A stretch of DNA of 64,000 nt from Onchidella celtica (taxonomy: Eukaryota; Mollusca; Gastropoda; Systellommatophora; Onchidiidae). Every line of letters starts with the position of its first letter. Positions within the stretch are counted from its first letter, which is position 1. The DNA lies in the NCBI GenBank assembly GCA_963931925.1, contig OZ007582.1:26576224-26640223 (forward strand). The letters are read 5' to 3'. A model generated the notes under the pieces. It did no database searches and was not told the origin of the DNA. It saw only the letters and a list, made by a program, of their open reading frames with translations. Below, one piece after another: positions 54,373 through 64,000 of this stretch. Position numbers and translations under genes: made by a program.

Positions 54373-56919
54373 TTACTTTGGTTACTTTGGTGTAGAACCA
54401 GCCTCCTCGCACTCGGGACACACCCATACGTGCTCAGCTCTCCGCGCCATCATGTCGGACAAGGTCTTCTCACTAACAACTCCAGTAAGATGTTGATTGA
54501 ACAGTCGTCTTGCAGTACCACACAACCGGCTCTTGACTCCACAGCCTCTCTGACGCCCAAACAGTTTTATACGTTCAATGGTGTCCCCGTCTTCCTGTGG
54601 TGCTGTTTCTCTCAAAGCTGCGAGAATTTCATTTTCCCCGAGACTAAGAGAGCCTTGCATTGGGGCCTCACCAGCAAGCTTATCCGCTCTCTCATTTCCA
54701 GATACTCCAGCTTGTCCAGGGGAGAAAATCCAAGTCAGCCTTTTCAGTTTACTGTCGTGCAGATACTGCACCCATTCAGGTTTGAGGTATCCTGTTTCTA
54801 TTTTCCTGAGCATGCTCTGGGAATCTGTCACAATGACGGCACATGTGTGGGTGCTCCTCTGTAACCATGCAAGTGCGTATTCAGCGGCAACCTCCTCCAT
54901 TTTCATACTAGATGTTGTGACTTGATATGCAGCTCCATCTTCTGCCACTGTCCTGCCATCAACGCTGACCGTGTAACCTCATCCAGATCTTTCTCCTCTA
55001 GTGACTGATCCATCTTTATACACCACCGCATCTCCTGTCCTGCTGTTCTCGTGCACCAGTTCCAGCACGTCCGCATTAACGGCACATGCAGCCCTCTCAC
55101 GGCATTCTCGGCCCATGGTGATCACCACTCTAGTGTACTTGCCGGCCATCTTATCGTCCACTTTCACATACTCCTCACCCCTTCGCACTTTGTCAAGTTC
55201 ACACACTTTTTGTACAGTGGCCTCAGCTTCAGCTAACCATGATCTGCCTCGCTTTATCCTACTGCCTTTCCTGACATTCAGCTGGTCATGCAGCAGATGT
55301 TTTTGGTCTTTCGCCACTCTAAACATTGCCTTAACCTGGGCTAGTGTGTGCCTTTGTTCAATACTGGGGAGCCCGAGGATGTATCTCATTGCTGCTATTG
55401 GGGTGTCACGGGTGCATCCAGGGATGATTCTCATTCCAGTGTTTTGAATCTTTTCCAATTTCATCAACTGTGTCTTGGAAATTGTGACGATGCCCAGACC
55501 ATAGTCGATGACTGATAGCACTGTGGCTTTGAAAAGAATAAGCAATTGGCGCTGTTCTAATCCGAGGGCGGCCATTGTCTTTACTGCAGCCAGTCCACTT
55601 GCACAGCGCTTCACTGTGTGGTTCACGTGCTCTTTAAAACAGAGGGTTCTGTCAAACTTTATTCCAAGGTATTTAAGTTCCGTTACACGCTCGACATCCT
55701 CGCCTCCCATTCTCACTGGTTCAAGGCTTTTCTGCACTATGTGATTGTCTAGTGAGCACCAAAGTGCTGCTGCTTTAGCAGGGTTTACCACAGCATTGTG
55801 CTCTTCACACCATGAGTCAACCTCATTCAACGCTTCTCCCATAACGTCAACCATGGCGTTTCGTTCTGTGCCTGATGTATATAACAGTGCATCATCCGCA
55901 AATGTAAGAACTCTGCCCCTGGGAATGGTTATGTTGGCTAGCCGACTAGTGTAGATATTGTAGAGAAGTGGAGATAGCGGTGATCCCTGTGGAAGTCCTG
56001 GCGTGATAGTGACTGGCTCTGACACCCACTGCTCCAAACGTAATGCTACTGTGCGTTTCATCAGGGCGCTGGCGACCCAATTGACCAGGTATGGATCTAA
56101 CTCACATTCAACCAGCAGGCTCAGGAGTCGCTCATATGATACTCTGTTATATGCATCTTCCAGGTCCACCGCCACAGCCAGTGTCTCTTCCTTTCGCTGA
56201 AATGCCTCATATGTGTCATAAGCAAATATTGCTGCATTTGCCCATGTGTGCTTTCCTTTTCTATAGCTTCCAAGGGTCGCTGGTAGTGCCTCCCCATACT
56301 CAAGGTCAGCTGCAAGGATCTGTGCAACCATTTTCTCCATTAATTTGCCAACTGTGTTTTGCATTGTTATCACTCGGTAACCATTTAGTTTGGTGTGATC
56401 TCTGCCTGGCTTAGGTATCACTGCCAAGTAGCTGTGCAACCAGTCTTCGGGAACGTCCCCCAGCATCAGACTCTCATTATACAAGTCGGCTAGTTCCTGC
56501 AGTTCATCGTCAGAGAAGCTCCTTAGCTGATTATAGTCTATTTGATCGGGTCCTGGTGCAGTGTTTTTTGAGGCTGACAACATAGACTTAATGCCTTCAA
56601 CTGTAAAGGTAATTACGGATGCTGTGCTATTAGTGAGTTCTTGTAATTCCGTTTTCATTCTGACTCTTTCGTCATAATTTCCCTGATCAGTCTGTTGTAT
56701 GTACCGCTCCAAAAAGGCTGGTCCTTTATTTTCAGCTGTATCCAGAATGACACCGTTGTCCGCCTTAATCTGCCTGCTTACTGTGGATGTGTCCCGCTTG
56801 CTCATACGTTTATGTAGCGGCCAGAATTCTCCCAGCGCCCGGTCATTCCGTACATTGCTGCAGAAGTCCTCCTATCGTTCGTTCTTGGCCTGCCTGGCTG
56901 TTCTCTTGAAATCTTGCAC
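54373..56919 (-). mobile_element. 5'-truncated LINE with TGCTTAC duplication
   Basis: TGCTTAC flanks the insertion at 54366-54372 and 56920-56926. Copy 2 is uninterrupted at the homologous site near 40386. The 3' tail on the minus strand is a short CCAAAGTAA repeat. The endonuclease-coding 5' part is absent. Confidence 0.88.
54382..56919 (-). pseudogene. LINE ORF2 remnant: reverse transcriptase and RNase H with two in-frame stops
   Basis: One frame runs through the whole insertion, broken by TAG at 56872-56874 and TGA at 54979-54981. Between them, 608 codons hold an RT: NTAPGPDQI, the AVDLEDAYNRV region, GLPQGSPLSPLL, and FADD at residues 302-305 from the ATG at 56805. The RNase H starts at VYKDGS just before the TGA and continues after it with VTDSQSM and GNERADKLAG. 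The C-terminus ends VCPECEE and a TAA that lies inside the tail repeat. RT plus RNase H without LTRs points to the I/Jockey-related LINE group. The copy is inactive. Confidence 0.85.
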
Positions 56920-56926
56920 TGCTTAC

Positions 56927-59577
56927 GTCACCCAAGTTTTTTTTGAGCTAGTAGTAGTATTGAAAAACCTTTTTGTGACTCCAGAGCTAGAGAGCTCCTC
57001 CCGAAATACCCCTAACAATAGCTTTAACTAATTATTCTTTCAGGTTTTCTTTTGTTTTCCTCCCGTTTTTTTGTTTTGTTTTGTTTTTGTAATTGAAAGG
57101 GTAAGTGGCAGGGTTAGGAATTCGACAAGATTTAGGTTGAGGATCAGGACGGGGTTAGGGATGTGTACGTATACGTTCGCACCCCTAGCGCAAGACACTC
57201 AGGGTGGGTACACACAAATAACAACCGCCAATATATATTATTGACACAATATGTAAATAATGGAGATTACAAGGTGGTAAAACCATCAATAATTCTGGCG
57301 AGACTGTTTTACTAGACAAACTGGTTTCATGAAAGGGTTTAGTTGAGAGAAATAGTAATCGTAAACTGCAGAGTGACATGTTAGAACCCCAAACTGATTC
57401 CTGCAGAATGCCCCCCCCACCAAAAACAAAAAAAACCACCTCTGATCCAGTCCCCACCATCAGGCTCACCGAGACTATTCTTTGACTCGGTCAGTTCAAT
57501 AAAACCTCGCAGTTTTTCTGAGCAAATAAAACTTTTTTTTTTTTTAGATTTTAAAAAATTCTAATCCCACCAAATTCACTCGAGAAATAGATCTACGCTT
57601 TCTATACTTATTATCACAGGTCAGGCTATCGATCCAGAGGTTATTATCCTATCCTTCCCCTATAATATTTCAAAGTCTAATGTTGAGTGGCCTGCCAAGA
57701 GACTAAAATGTGTTTCTAGTGCCCTCGTCCAAAATGGCTAGAAACCTCGTGCAACCGTGATCTAGAACAAATCAGATTGATTAGCACCTCTACCTGGACC
57801 ACCAATCTACTCATGGTCAGATGGGTTTAAATAGTCCGCAAACACTGAATTTCCACACCTGGAAGCTATTTCGCCTGGAACTTTCATGACCAACGATTAC
57901 TCAAAGTGCGTCCCAAAATTTGTGGTGTGACTTGAACTCCAATTTTCTGCACAATGACTTGACTAAAATGTCCCAGATTTACACAACTACTTTTGTCCGT
58001 TTGTCTTAACACATTATTTGTCAGACAGAGCGGTTATTTCTTAAAATAAAGAACATTCCTGAATAATGTTATGTTAATACTAGTAGGTACTGGGTGCTGC
58101 CCGGGGTAAACGTATTATCTATTTATTTACTTATCGGTTGAGGTACACGCCTTTGCCCGGGATAAATTTGTTCGTGACTAAACGTTTAGTTCTGGGTGAT
58201 TATAATGGATCTGCTTCACCTTGCCTGTTCCTTTAGGTCTCTTTTCTTGTTATTGTTTGTTTTTTTCATATCTTGCGTGTTTATGCCCTACTCGTCAGAA
58301 CAGTTTTGGAAGAGAGAACGTCCTGTGTTCGTGGAAGAGAAAGGATCGTGAGGCGGAATTAGTGACAAAAAGCAAACTCAAATCAGTTCTTCCCCACCGT
58401 TTCTAGTCCCCAATAAAAAAAATGATTTTAAAAAAATCGGTAGATCACAAGGAAGGCAGCTCCAAAATTTCACGCAAACCCAAGCTGTGTGAGGCGCTGT
58501 CGGCCTCATTAAAAATAGTGCGGTTTTTTTTTTTTATATAGATTGTAAAGTTCGGCTATTGGCGTACACGCTGCTTTCACATAACACGCCAGAGTGTGCC
58601 ATTTTAGCATTTTTGTCTGCTTATAATGTACTAGGAAACACATGGCATTGAAAAGGCACGAATAAAATGCAAAGTGTTATTGTAATCATCGAGTGTTGAG
58701 CAAAGGAGAGAAATTAGACAATGAAGAGACAAACATCAAGTATAAACTACTCATCATTCACTGTCAAAAACCTTGTCTGAGCTTTTTCTTAAGCAAAATT
58801 TTAAAGTTGATAATTCAAAGTGGCCATCGAAGACAACATGTAATTACGACAGCGATAAAACAATTTTATTACGAACAAGGAAATAAATAGTATTTCTGTT
58901 ACCTCTAGTGTCTGGCACTTTTCTACCCAAATTTGTTAATGCGTGTGTTTGTAGGAAGGGGGTGGGGGGCAGATAAACACAAAACGCAAAATAGGGAGGG
59001 TGCAGGTGCAGGTGCAGGTGCAGGTGCAAAAAGAAAGCCCACGTAGAAGGAAGGGGAAGGGGCGGAGTGTAGTCCCTCCCGCAAGGATTTGTTGAAAGTT
59101 TGCATGATTTCCATCAGAGTTGTGACTGATGACGTATTGTTTGATTAGTCTAATCAAAGATACTACATACAATATTATAAGACACTCCTTTCTTCGCCCA
59201 TCTAAAAAAACTCGTCACACAGTTTGCGCGCTGATGGGGGACAGGGCCCATGGCGCATTGCATGAAAAGAATGATTGATATAATGGTAAATTAATGATGC
59301 CTATTTGGTACAGTGCCACTACAAGAAAAAAAAATTAATGGATTTTCTGCAGCGATTGAAGTTATAATTACAAAATAAGTGACTTCAATCAAGGTCTACA
59401 GAGATAACTAGACAGTGAACAAAATTCAATATTTCCCCTGTTTTGGCATTGTAAAATACGGCATTGTTCATGACTTCCACGCATTCGCCACTAGGTGGCG
59501 CGAAATCTGTGCATGCTAAAAGCGCTACTTGTCCTATTGTATCTAGAATCTTTAGTGTAACTTTGCCTTATTTTCAG
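56927..59577 (+). other. 5' flank or first intron of copy 3
   Basis: Collinear with 40387-43126. It contains a Helitron-related 3' end at 58080 and four or more GGTGCA hexamers near 59002-59025 (two in copies 1 and 2). No supported exon. Confidence 0.5.
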
Positions 59578-59647
59578 ACTTTCAGATTGTACGATGTGAC
59601 AACACTGGTTGTGTTTGTGGTTGCCCTGGGCACAGTCCAAAGTGGAT
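59578..59647 (+). CDS. CpeT-like copy 3, leader exon
   Basis: Acceptor TTATTTTCAG, donor GTAAGA. 70 bp as in copy 1, encoding a hydrophobic leader ending GTVQSG. Confidence 0.7.
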
Positions 59648-62600
59648 GTAAGACGAGGCTTCAGTCAATAAATGTCAGGTCACAGGGTCATGGTCGAACA
59701 AATAACCCAGAGTCTACAAAATAATTCCCTTCACTTCCAAAATGTCTGCATCTGGGGGAATATAACGTCATGGTCGGACTGGGGGAAAGACTTAATTGAA
59801 AAAAAAAATGTCCATGTTTATGGCTTTGGCGATATCTATTTTCTTACTGCTCAAATGGAGTACACGGTGACCTAACTTTATTATCTATCAGTGGTGAAAT
59901 TAGGAAATAACAAGTGCATTAAAACGTACGAGAGACCTGAAACTGAATTTGAATCAATGTCCGTATTTCGATATACCACTTAGAAACATTCTTGACCAGT
60001 TTAAAATGGGCGAATTAAGAAATTAATGAATATGATCAAAAATGACCCCTGAAAGAACTTCAGGAAAACGGAGGAATGGACAAAAATATGTACCACATAA
60101 AAAACAAATCTAGAGAGACTTAACAGGAAAATCGAATAGATCTCATAAACAACTCACACTTCATTTGATATCCCCAGCTCGTTCTGAGGATCTTCTCAAG
60201 TTCATGCGTGTCTTGTCTGGACGATACGGCAATGGGAGTACCCATGGGTTCCGTTTTCAACCCATTCACCATGATGATCATGAAGTAAATAATGTTCACT
60301 CACAGAATCTAGACGAATGACTCAATATTGCCAGTTTATGATCTAAATCAGTGCTTCTCAATGTGGGCGGGGGCGATTTGGACTTGGGGTTGCGGGGTGG
60401 GGGGGGGGGGGCGCTCGGAAACAAAGAAAAGGGGCGAAAACGGTGAAGAGGAGCACCCACTGTCTGGTTCAGATCAACAGCACACATAAGCGGGCTTTGT
60501 GAATAGAAAAGGCCTAGTTTTTTTTGTGCAATTATTAATAGAGAATACAATCTGTTCTGTTCTGAATAATCAACACACCTATTGGCATTCATAAGCGTTT
60601 GAAAAAAGTAAACCTCTTAATTTGTGTGTAACCTGAAAATTTATCTGTTGGGTTTGAATAAGTATTTGGGAAGGAGGGAGGAGATGGGGAGGGGGCCATG
60701 ACAGAATATTTGTTCGCCCGAAAAAGGTTGAGAACCACTGGTCTAGACCATTTTTAAGCCAGAACCAGAACTTTACGTATGACATGAAGAAGACATTTCG
60801 CTTTGTCTCTTGCTTTATTCTTGCCCAGTATCCAGTTGGTGATGACCAAAAGAAACTAAAATTGGTATAAAACTGCCACCCCGATTGAAAATGCAGCACA
60901 TTTTTTTCATTCCACAAAAACTTCATCGTTCCCTAAAACTAACATTTATAGTAATAGGCGTAATAGGTTTAGGGTACTTTTCAGATGTAGAAAAAAATTG
61001 TTTTATTTTAGCACAACTGGCCTAGTTACGATGAATTCTGGAATGTTTGCTGTTTAATCATTTCTTGGCTAAGGAATGCCAAGATCATTCGACAGGGCTT
61101 CGAACGTAGCTGAATACTTATCAAGAAGGATTTTTCGAATATTTGAATCTCTACACTCTTTGGGAACGGTGTCGGAATGACGTTAAAACGTGAATTTGAC
61201 CTACATTAGTTCATGGCCTTTTCTGTAACATAGAGGTACAATTATTGCGCGTTTCTTTTGGAAAAACCTGAGGCCTCTTAATTCCGAACTCTTTCTTCTC
61301 TGGTAAACTCTTTCTTCTCTGGGACAAGGTGGTCTAGAGGCAAGGTGCTCGCCTCCCATGCCAAGGGTCCCGGGTTCTAAACCCGGGCAGTGCAGGCATG
61401 TTGGAAAGTGGATTTTTCTCATATTTTCAAGTCCCTGGTCCTATTGGGGGGTAGGATCGAGTAGTTCTTGGAAATTAGATTTTTCTCATATTTTCAAGTC
61501 CCTGGTCCTATTGGGGGGTAGGATCGAGTACCTAGTCTTCTCGGATAAGGACGAAAAAATTCGGAGGGCCCGTGTGCACGTTGCGCACGTTAAAGATACC
61601 TTGGCAGTTGGAAATCGTAAAGAGCAGGCCGAAAGGCCGCTGCCCGGGCAAAATTGAAATTAATAGATTAAAAATTTATCCATATCATCTCCCCCCCCCA
61701 CCCCCCCCCCCCCCCGCCAGAACAAGAAATAATAAAACAAGTAAAGTGAGGTGTAAATGCCAAGGGCAGCGAACCTCCTAAAATAAAGACCTCAAATCAA
61801 ATCTTTGGTAAATTCAATTTCTGTTCGATTGTCATTTTTGTTATTTTTATTATGTGACACATAAAATACAGGGATGGGTTAGTGTCTAGACTCTATACAT
61901 TGTATGGTTAGGTCTGAAGATAACCTGAAGGGATGGGAAAGGTATTTTTAGTTTTAGGAGTGAGCCATGAGCTAAGACGTTCAACCTTATCTCTTTGACA
62001 TTGCTGTGTATCGGAGATTAAGAATTCCGATATATTTATGTAAACTCAAGCTGTTGCAGGTTTTTAGTCACACCGACTGGACGTTTCCATTCCTGGCACA
62101 GGATAGGGAACTACCACAAGCGAAAGAGACCCATTTTTCGTGACTACAGGAAAGATGCGCACCGACATTTTGGATGAAATGCAATTTCACTCGACTTGAT
62201 CGGCGGTAAATAATACCCGTTCGTACATTTTCCCGAGGAGTAACAGCTTACAAACGGCTCTAAATAGTTTCAATCAACCCAAAAATATGAACACACCTAC
62301 GGTAAACAGTGTCAAAAATTGGCAAAAACAAAAAGTTATATGTAGCAAGGCATCGCGTAAGAAATAATGCCCAAACGATTCAATAAACACAAAGAAAAAG
62401 GGATGACAGAATTCTTACTCGAACTTTGCTACATAAAACTTTTTCTTTTTTGCCAATTTTTGACTTGGCTTTAAGCATTGCTGCGACCCCACAGCTTTTC
62501 TGGTGTTTTTGTAATACTCAACAGTAAACAGATACTCACAGTGTCTTTGGTGAAGACGGCCTCTTTCAATTCTTGTTACCGCAACGACCTAGTTTCGCGA

Positions 62601-63634
62601 TTTTGCGGTCGAGGGATCTCCCTCCAAATGCTTACTCTCTGATGTTACATTAAACACACGTTGCACGTCAAAATTGATGACGTATTCCTGCCTTGTGTCG
62701 CTTCTGGTAGTATCTCTATTCTGTGATCCCTGGTAGAGATTGTAGAAATTTCTGGATGGTCTTCTGGCAAGGAATCAACTGATATGTGTTTCAGAAAAAC
62801 GCCTTTCTGATAGAGAGATCAAGGAACGGCTCAGTCGTGTCCCTCATGTTTGCATTGGTCAGCGAAGCAGATGACGGTAAATTTGAAATAGAATCAGCCA
62901 TTCTGACATTCCCGAGTGATCTCAGGTAATAACCATTAAATCATTAAAAAGTTCTTCGTAAATTTTCTTAACGAGTGGCGAGGAACATGGAAGAATTTAA
63001 CATACTGCATTTGCCTCCGAGCTCCACCCTAATCCACACTTGAATGTGGAGATTCTACTCAGTAACACGGCCCATGACCCACTCTGTGCCTCCTTACTTT
63101 CCGGCCTGAGGTGCGTCAAGGCCAGTAGGCATCAGTTTGTTTCTTACACAATATGACAAAATTGAACTTCCTGTATTTCTTTCTTTCTGTCTCAGGACCT
63201 GTTCATCTTTTCATTCATCTGTTTCTGCTTAGTATGAATTTTGCCCCATTGATCTCAGTCACTTAGACACCATCTCCATTGTCTATCGCTACTGAACGCC
63301 ATTTGTGTTTGACCCGTCCATCTATTCTTCCATACCATGCCATGCCATCTGTCCATCCATTCATCCATACATCCACCCATCCATACCATCCAGTCATCCA
63401 TGCCATGTCCATCTTTCCACCCACAATCCATACCACCTTCCCCGGCCTGCCAAAATAACTACAACAGAGATACGTGTTTCATTCAGTCCTAACACCTATG
63501 ACGTCAATGGGCTCAGCAACACCCAAATTGATGATCTGGACTTCGACAGTGGTTGTCATGCCAGATACGAGACGGCGGAAGGTGCTCCCGGGTATACTGG
63601 CTCTTTCTTGAGCTGTCCACCTGGCACCCTCCCG
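59578..63634 (+). CDS. Secreted CpcT/CpeT-like protein, tandem copy 3 (exons 1-4, truncated by window)
   Basis: Exons: 59578-59647, 60178-60284, 62795-62925, 63487-63634. Phases are 1, 0 and 2 as in copy 1, and all four are open. Leader [16 protein letters not shown]; then LLKFMRVLSGRYGNGS, NAFLIERS, DLDFDSGC, PGYTG and SCPPG. It differs most from the others in exon 4, with one extra codon (148 bp) just before the Y-x-G motif. The exon 4 donor is GTCAGC where copies 1 and 2 have GTGAGT/GTGAGC, a weaker splice signal. Terminal exons are outside the window, so intactness cannot be judged. Confidence 0.7.
60178..60284 (+). CDS. CpeT-like copy 3, exon 2
   Basis: Acceptor ATATCCCCAG, donor GTAAAT. 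107 bp. The loop after SGRY reads GNGSTHG and the end reads HHDDHE. Confidence 0.7.
60349..60740. mobile_element. hAT-type MITE in intron 2 (copy 3)
   Basis: Ortholog of 19514-19897. Ends CAGTGCTTCTCAA and TTGAGAACCACTG. Flanks ATCTAAAT and GTCTAGAC. Confidence 0.7.
61305..61806 (+). repeat. tRNA-derived composite SINE insertion (copy 3)
   Basis: Copy 1 is uninterrupted here (near 20473). The head from about 61321 has TGGTCTAGAGGCAAGGTGC (A-box-like) and GGGTTCTAAACCCG (B-box-like). An internal segment of about 65 bp, with CCTGGTCCTATTGGGGGG, is duplicated in tandem. The body ends in GCCCGGGCAAAATTG and a C-run, the start of the composite tail seen at 33940-34370. It is not a tRNA gene. Confidence 0.75.
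62795..62925 (+). CDS. CpeT-like copy 3, exon 3
   Basis: Acceptor TGTTTCAG, donor GTAATA. 131 bp, encoding KNAFLIERS, then SLMFALV and FEIES strands, without stops. Confidence 0.8.
63487..63634 (+). CDS. CpeT-like copy 3, exon 4 (core motif)
   Basis: Acceptor TTTCATTCAG, donor GTCAGC. 148 bp, encoding LDFDSGC, a divergent loop, PGYTG and SCPPG. Confidence 0.75.
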
Positions 63635-64000
63635 GTCAGCTCAATATCCCCTCCCCCCCCCCCTTTTTTTTTCTTTGTTTTCGAAAATCTCTTATTCGGA
63701 CATTCAGGGGCATTCGGGTCAGGGGCAGGGTCTGTTTGAACAGCTATAAAAAAATTAGTGTTTTTCATGGACCCGCATCAGGGTTACCATATTGGCTTTT
63801 TAAAGACAAATTCCAGAAATCTGGCGTTGTTTTTTTTTAATTGTCGGCGTCAGGAAATTTATTTAGATTTCTGGCTTTTTTTTTTTTTAACAAACGACCA
63901 TTATCTGCACGAAAATTACAAACCATCCTTCTGAAACATTATCTTTCAAGGAAATATTTTTTGGTCAGTTACATATTGTACATGTGCTAGAATTTTTGCC

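Larger units (their letters stand above)
50990..64000 (+). repeat. Tandem locus unit, copy 3 (truncated by window end)
   Basis: Collinear with copy 1 from GGCGTCTCCTGTTTGTT near 51053 onward. It carries the CRE array, the conserved module, the leader exon and exons 2-4. Exons 5 and 6 would lie beyond 64000. Confidence 0.85.

Noticed and set aside
61321-61390. Possible tRNA gene with an anticodon arm
   Set aside because: A- and B-box-like words are present, but the sequence is joined to a SINE body, is inserted relative to copy 1, and does not close a proper acceptor stem.

Overview
The window is animal nuclear DNA. It has spliced genes with GT..AG introns, no operons, and a heavy load of retrotransposons, Helitrons, hAT-type MITEs, tRNA-derived SINEs and minisatellites. 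The repeat spectrum (a gypsy-like Gag/integrase gene, a zinc-finger LINE, composite SINEs ending in an AAAGCGC/GCGCTATATAAA module) suggests a lophotrochozoan, probably a gastropod mollusc. That assignment is inference.

Left part (1 to about 13.4 kb): this is repeat-rich DNA outside the duplicated locus. A minus-strand gypsy-like ORF runs off the left edge. It encodes zinc knuckle, retropepsin-like and integrase domains but no reverse transcriptase, and a candidate 5' LTR lies at about 3.6-4.9 kb. It is followed by a solo LTR with a CAGGG target duplication (6442-7311), a tRNA-type SINE (about 7.76-8.09 kb), a 528-bp hAT MITE (8987-9514), a composite SINE (about 9.6-10.0 kb) and a 45-bp minisatellite (about 10.7-12.1 kb).

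Right part (about 13.4 to 64 kb): three tandem copies of one large unit lie on the plus strand, starting near 13.4, 34.6 and 51.0 kb. Each carries the exons of the same small secreted-protein gene. Candidate splice sites occur at the same places in the copies, and the phases are 1, 0, 2, 0, 2 throughout. Joining the exons gives a hydrophobic leader followed by a domain whose motif order matches the CpcT/CpeT family, known in cyanobacteria as chromophore (bilin) lyases. Copy 1 has all six recognised exons. Copy 2 has six, but with a 1-nt deletion in the leader exon. Copy 3 has four before the window ends. The exon holding the start codon was not found for any copy.

The copies serve as occupied and empty sites for one another, which fixes the ends of several insertions. 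These are a full-length LINE in copy 1 (about 23.55-27.49 kb), a solo LTR in copy 2 (39087-40332, AATAT duplication), a 5'-truncated RNase H LINE in copy 3 (54373-56919, TGCTTAC duplication) and a Helitron in copy 3 (51786-52598, A/T site). Copy-specific tandem expansions include a 59-bp minisatellite (copy 1) and 77-bp repeats carrying palindromic TGACGTCA sites (copies 1 and 3). Copy 1 also has a 411-bp inverted duplication. No rRNA gene, functional tRNA gene or CRISPR array was seen.
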